Source: Mactromeris polynyma
Lineage: Eukaryota; Mollusca; Bivalvia; Venerida; Mactridae
Direction of reading: 5' to 3'
Length of the DNA stretch: 64,000 bases
NCBI GenBank assembly: GCA_032209605.1
Contig: JASFXZ010000142.1
Span: 1-64,000 of the forward strand
The notes beneath the pieces were generated by a model that saw only the letters and a program-made list of their open reading frames with translations, was not told the origin of the DNA and ran no database searches. How positions within the stretch are numbered: position 1 is the stretch's first letter; each line of letters begins with the position of its first letter. Below are positions 60,641 through 64,000 of the stretch, in pieces. The position numbers and the translations under genes were made by a program.

Positions 60641-61852
60641 AGCTCTTGCATACAGTCACTCTAAAACACATGTACATTGTGTAGCCAAGTATTTTTCTAT
60701 ATTAATCAAATATTTGATTGAATATTCCACTCACCAATCATTATTCCCATTGTAATTCATAAAAATCCATTCAGGTAATAATTCCCAGGATAGAAAAATA
60801 TTCTATTTCCATAGAAATACAGTAACTTTATAATCATTTAACTACTGTAGTTTAGCAAATCCACACAGTATCGAAGTCAGAAAGATTTTATCTGTAAATC
60901 AGTGGGAAATAATTCCATCATTATGTTGTTCCTGTTCTAGTTACGCACCATTAATTGCTAATTGCAATCACATAAAATCACGGTTAATCAATATGCATCA
61001 CATATTTGAGAAAAAGTTCCAATTGGAAGACATTTTTAGCCAATCACATACATTATGAAAGCTTTCAGAGTAGTTTGCCACCATTTATGCCAATTAATGC
61101 CTTACAAGTTCGAAAACTACAGACTAACAAACATCATGGTACAAACAACTTGATAAAAATTGATTTCGAGTTTCAACTTCGGAATGGCCAGATTGTCACC
61201 CTACCGTAATTTCTAGTTATGATTTTATAAACTATACAGTATATAGTCCTCATTCACCTTTATATATCGCACAAACTCCTGACTTATGTCATTAGGTTCA
61301 TTATGCCAAAATAATTTCCATGAAGACAGAAAAATATGTACAGACATATAAAAGGTGCATAATGAGACAATTTCCGATACCCCTAAACTGTTTAATCCAT
61401 TTAACAAGGATAAGCATCTACATTATCCTGTTTATCAAACTTTGAGCTAATGTTGTGTAAATAAAAATATATACAACCAGCTCACTGAATGTGCAATATT
61501 TGATTTCATAATGAGTTTGAAAGTTACAACAAAATGCTCACTCAGCTACGAGGTTACTCTAGCAAGTGAGAATGCCAAATGACGGAGCTCATTAAAGTGT
61601 CGCCGTTAGATGTCTAATTATAGAAGCCACAATAATGCTGTTAACAAAATATGTGAGAAATCCAATAATGGTAGAACTAGAATCAATGTTATAACAACAT
61701 TGTACATTAAAGCAAACAACACAGTTTTAAGCAACCGTCTCAGTAATCAACAAACTTATTTTTACCATAATTTATAAATTTCCATTTATACTATAAATGT
61801 GACTGTCATAAATCCGAGTCCATCAATTACTGAGAACCATTAATAAACTTAC

Positions 61853-61872
61853 CGGTACATAACATGAGAACA
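61853..61872 (-). CDS. Possible short first coding exon of thioredoxin reductase
   Basis: The minus strand reads an ATG (61865-61863) followed by three codons and one base up to a good donor (GTAAGTTT). The phase fits the exon starting at 56450 exactly, giving MLCTGGCSDT. An in-frame stop lies shortly upstream, so this would be a start exon for a form without a complete glutaredoxin domain. One phase match in three is expected by chance, so this is a hypothesis. Confidence 0.35.
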
Positions 61873-64000
61873 GGGTTATTGCCTAATTCATTTTTTCAAT
61901 AGCGAGGACAACAACAACTGGTAGGTTTTCCCCCTGCCCAGATGGCCTTTTCTCTCTTGAAAAGTTCTGGGTACTAGCCGGGTCATTATTCCAACCAGAA
62001 TGATTGCAGTCATGGCAAATACCCATCGGACAGTCGGACCTGACCGATAAAAAACGGCCAGGTCCAATGGAGAAGGCCTGTGCGTCGGTCTGTATGTCCG
62101 ACATTCGCTTGTCTTTCGGACATTTAAACTTTGATTGTGTCGTCAAAAAGGCATTTCAGGAGTAAATGTTAAAGTTAATCATAATTTTTAAATATTAATT
62201 ATGAAAATACACCAAACATTTGCCGATTTCAGTTTGATTTGTTAACTTTCACTTAGAAACAAGCGGTCTTATAGCCTCATGAAATCCTGTCAGAAAATGG
62301 GAAAAAAAATTTCTTGGGAAACTCGCAATCTATTTAGCGTTGTAGACGATTGGAAGAGTTGTCAAAATGGACATTTCTGGGAAAATATTATTTTTGTGGT
62401 ACGATTCAACTCAATATGTTAATATTTCGAGAGTTGTCAATGGAATTATTGTGACAACCCCAATTCCGCAATTTTGCGTATTACTCCCCTTGAATTTACA
62501 ATATGTAGAATAATAATGATACTGAACTAAAAGTAAAATTCATAGAATCGAAGTGGTTTGTGTCACAAACAGTAATCTTATCAAGTTGGTTCGATAAGTA
62601 ACACATTTTATGACAAGCTCTTTCCTTCATGGGAATGAAGGTTTTGATAAGCCCTTCAGAAATTGTGTATGGGGCCAAATAAGCAGGAAATCATTTTTAT
62701 GCATTGCAATACTGCTAACAAATAATATCAATCTCAGGCCATAAGATAATTGAAAAACTATTTACCGGTAATAATTTTATGTTCATTATTGAACATATAG
62801 TTCAAACACAGTCGTCATAACATGTATTGAATAATTATATTGACAATATTTACATTTATCATTAATGGCAAACCCCAAAATCAATAAATGAATGCATGCC
62901 ATTTTTTATACACGTACACTTGAATATTCATGCTCATGTGCAGTAAGTCCCATTGAGGTATTTGAATATATGAATCTGATCATTGCTTTTAAAAGAAAAT
63001 ACAAAATTATGAAAATGTTGATGAATATAAGAATTATGAATAAACATTATGTGCATTTATGTATATACCAAATTACTTATACTAGATTGTGAAGTTTCTG
63101 CTCATTTAAATCCCTTTTAAGTATGCTTCCAGGAATGGGTAAATGGTTGGGACCTCTGCAGGGTTTGAACTCACAACTTCTGGGTTGAGTGGCCAACATT
63201 TAAGCTACAATACTACCACTCACACTGTCTCTCTCAAGAACCCATTTAAAAAATGTCTTTATGACTACTTAGAAAAACCATATTTCGACATACTGAAATT
63301 TCTTAAATTTATTAACTTCTGGCCATCAATAATAACGCTGCTCATTATTGTAATACTGATTATTGCTGCTTTGTAAAAACTCTTTTCAGTTTTCAATATG
63401 CAAATAAAATATTTATCTATAGGTATATAACAAAGATTAAGAGCATCATTAGTCAGGTCAACTAATTATAGATAATTAACAACCAACTCACAGTACTTTA
63501 GTATTAACAATGTTATCAATGCATACCAGTATATGTTAAAAAATGTAACTACGAAGGTATTTCTTCTTTAGGCTACTGAATACCTCGTGTACTGACAAGG
63601 CAAGGCTCATACCCCACTTTGTTCTAAAAACTAACCCATGTAACACTTAATCTTAACCCAAGCTCACATATCTTTATAATTAGCAATTGGTAAACCTATG
63701 AATAAATAGTCTAGACTCTTTATCTATACAATGAAAATAGTTATAAGCGCAGTAAATCACTTATAAATGGAAAGTAGAATCCTCCCAGAAAAGCAAACAT
63801 TACATAATATTTATTTGATCTTAAACAGTACACAGTGTAAAAAAATTAGAACAGTTCTTGATGAGCATTATTTTAAAGTAACATCACATGAAGACATAGT
63901 TTCAACATACATTCACCATTAAATGAATCTATAAATAGATCCAAGTCATTAATACAATGTATATGCATTCACTTTGCATCTTTACATAATATCTATATAC
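61870..64000. other. No gene recognised to the window edge
   Basis: AT-rich sequence without a credible coding exon apart from the possible first exon of thioredoxin reductase. If glutaredoxin exons of that gene exist, they should lie here or beyond; I searched by eye for a CPYC-type active site on the minus strand and found none. Confidence 0.5.
63130..63240 (-). mobile_element. Decayed tRNA-like SINE fragment
   Basis: On the minus strand: 'tagcttaaatgttggccact' (A-box-like) and GAGTTCAAACCCTGC (B-box-like). No functional tRNA fold. Confidence 0.45.

Noticed and set aside
63143..63376. 77-aa plus-strand frame
   Set aside because: Its first part is antisense to a SINE head and the rest is AT-rich hydrophobic sequence by chance.

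Overview
This is eukaryotic, AT-rich animal DNA. The introns, the selenoprotein thioredoxin reductase, the CCDC51 orthologue and the mix of interspersed repeats (tRNA-derived SINEs, TA-flanked MITEs, a pogo-type transposon) fit a mollusc, most likely a bivalve. The species was not identified. All assignments come from reading the sequence; no search was run.

Region 1 (1-25294) is one continuous satellite block built in levels. A half-monomer of about 83 bp is paired into a dimer of about 167 bp. Some 23-24 dimers plus a non-satellite spacer of about 635 bp form a higher-order unit of 4486-4663 bp. Three such units form a super-period of 13,646 bp. Unit 4 carries a complete 2560-bp pogo-like transposon with an intact DDD transposase, and the other units show the empty target site.

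Region 2 (25295-39640) starts exactly where the satellite stops. It holds two genes pointing at each other: a RecQ-type helicase (+, two exons, 535 aa) and a four-exon gene (-, 1187 aa) whose product has an N-terminal ZAD-like cysteine domain, a region resembling DUF6589 proteins, and one C2H2 finger. A helicase next to such a protein suggests a large helicase-encoding DNA transposon (Academ/AcademH-like is my best guess), with weak possible inverted termini at 25295 and 39638. The introns and the gap between the genes are full of nested small elements: a SINE split by a hAT-like MITE, which itself carries a perfect 34-bp palindrome; a pogo-related MITE; two related MITEs; a minisatellite.

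Region 3 (39640-64000) is ordinary host sequence. CCDC51/MITOK (+, two exons, 360 aa), a mitochondrial inner-membrane protein, is followed in convergent orientation by thioredoxin reductase (-, at least 15 coding exons, 45419-56450, perhaps with a short first exon ending at 61853). Its last codons are Gly-Cys-UGA(Sec)-Gly-stop, and a SECIS-like hairpin lies in the 3' UTR. Its introns contain palindromic MITEs, a 17-bp minisatellite and older repeats. From about 56.5 kb to the end I see only intronic or intergenic sequence and repeats.
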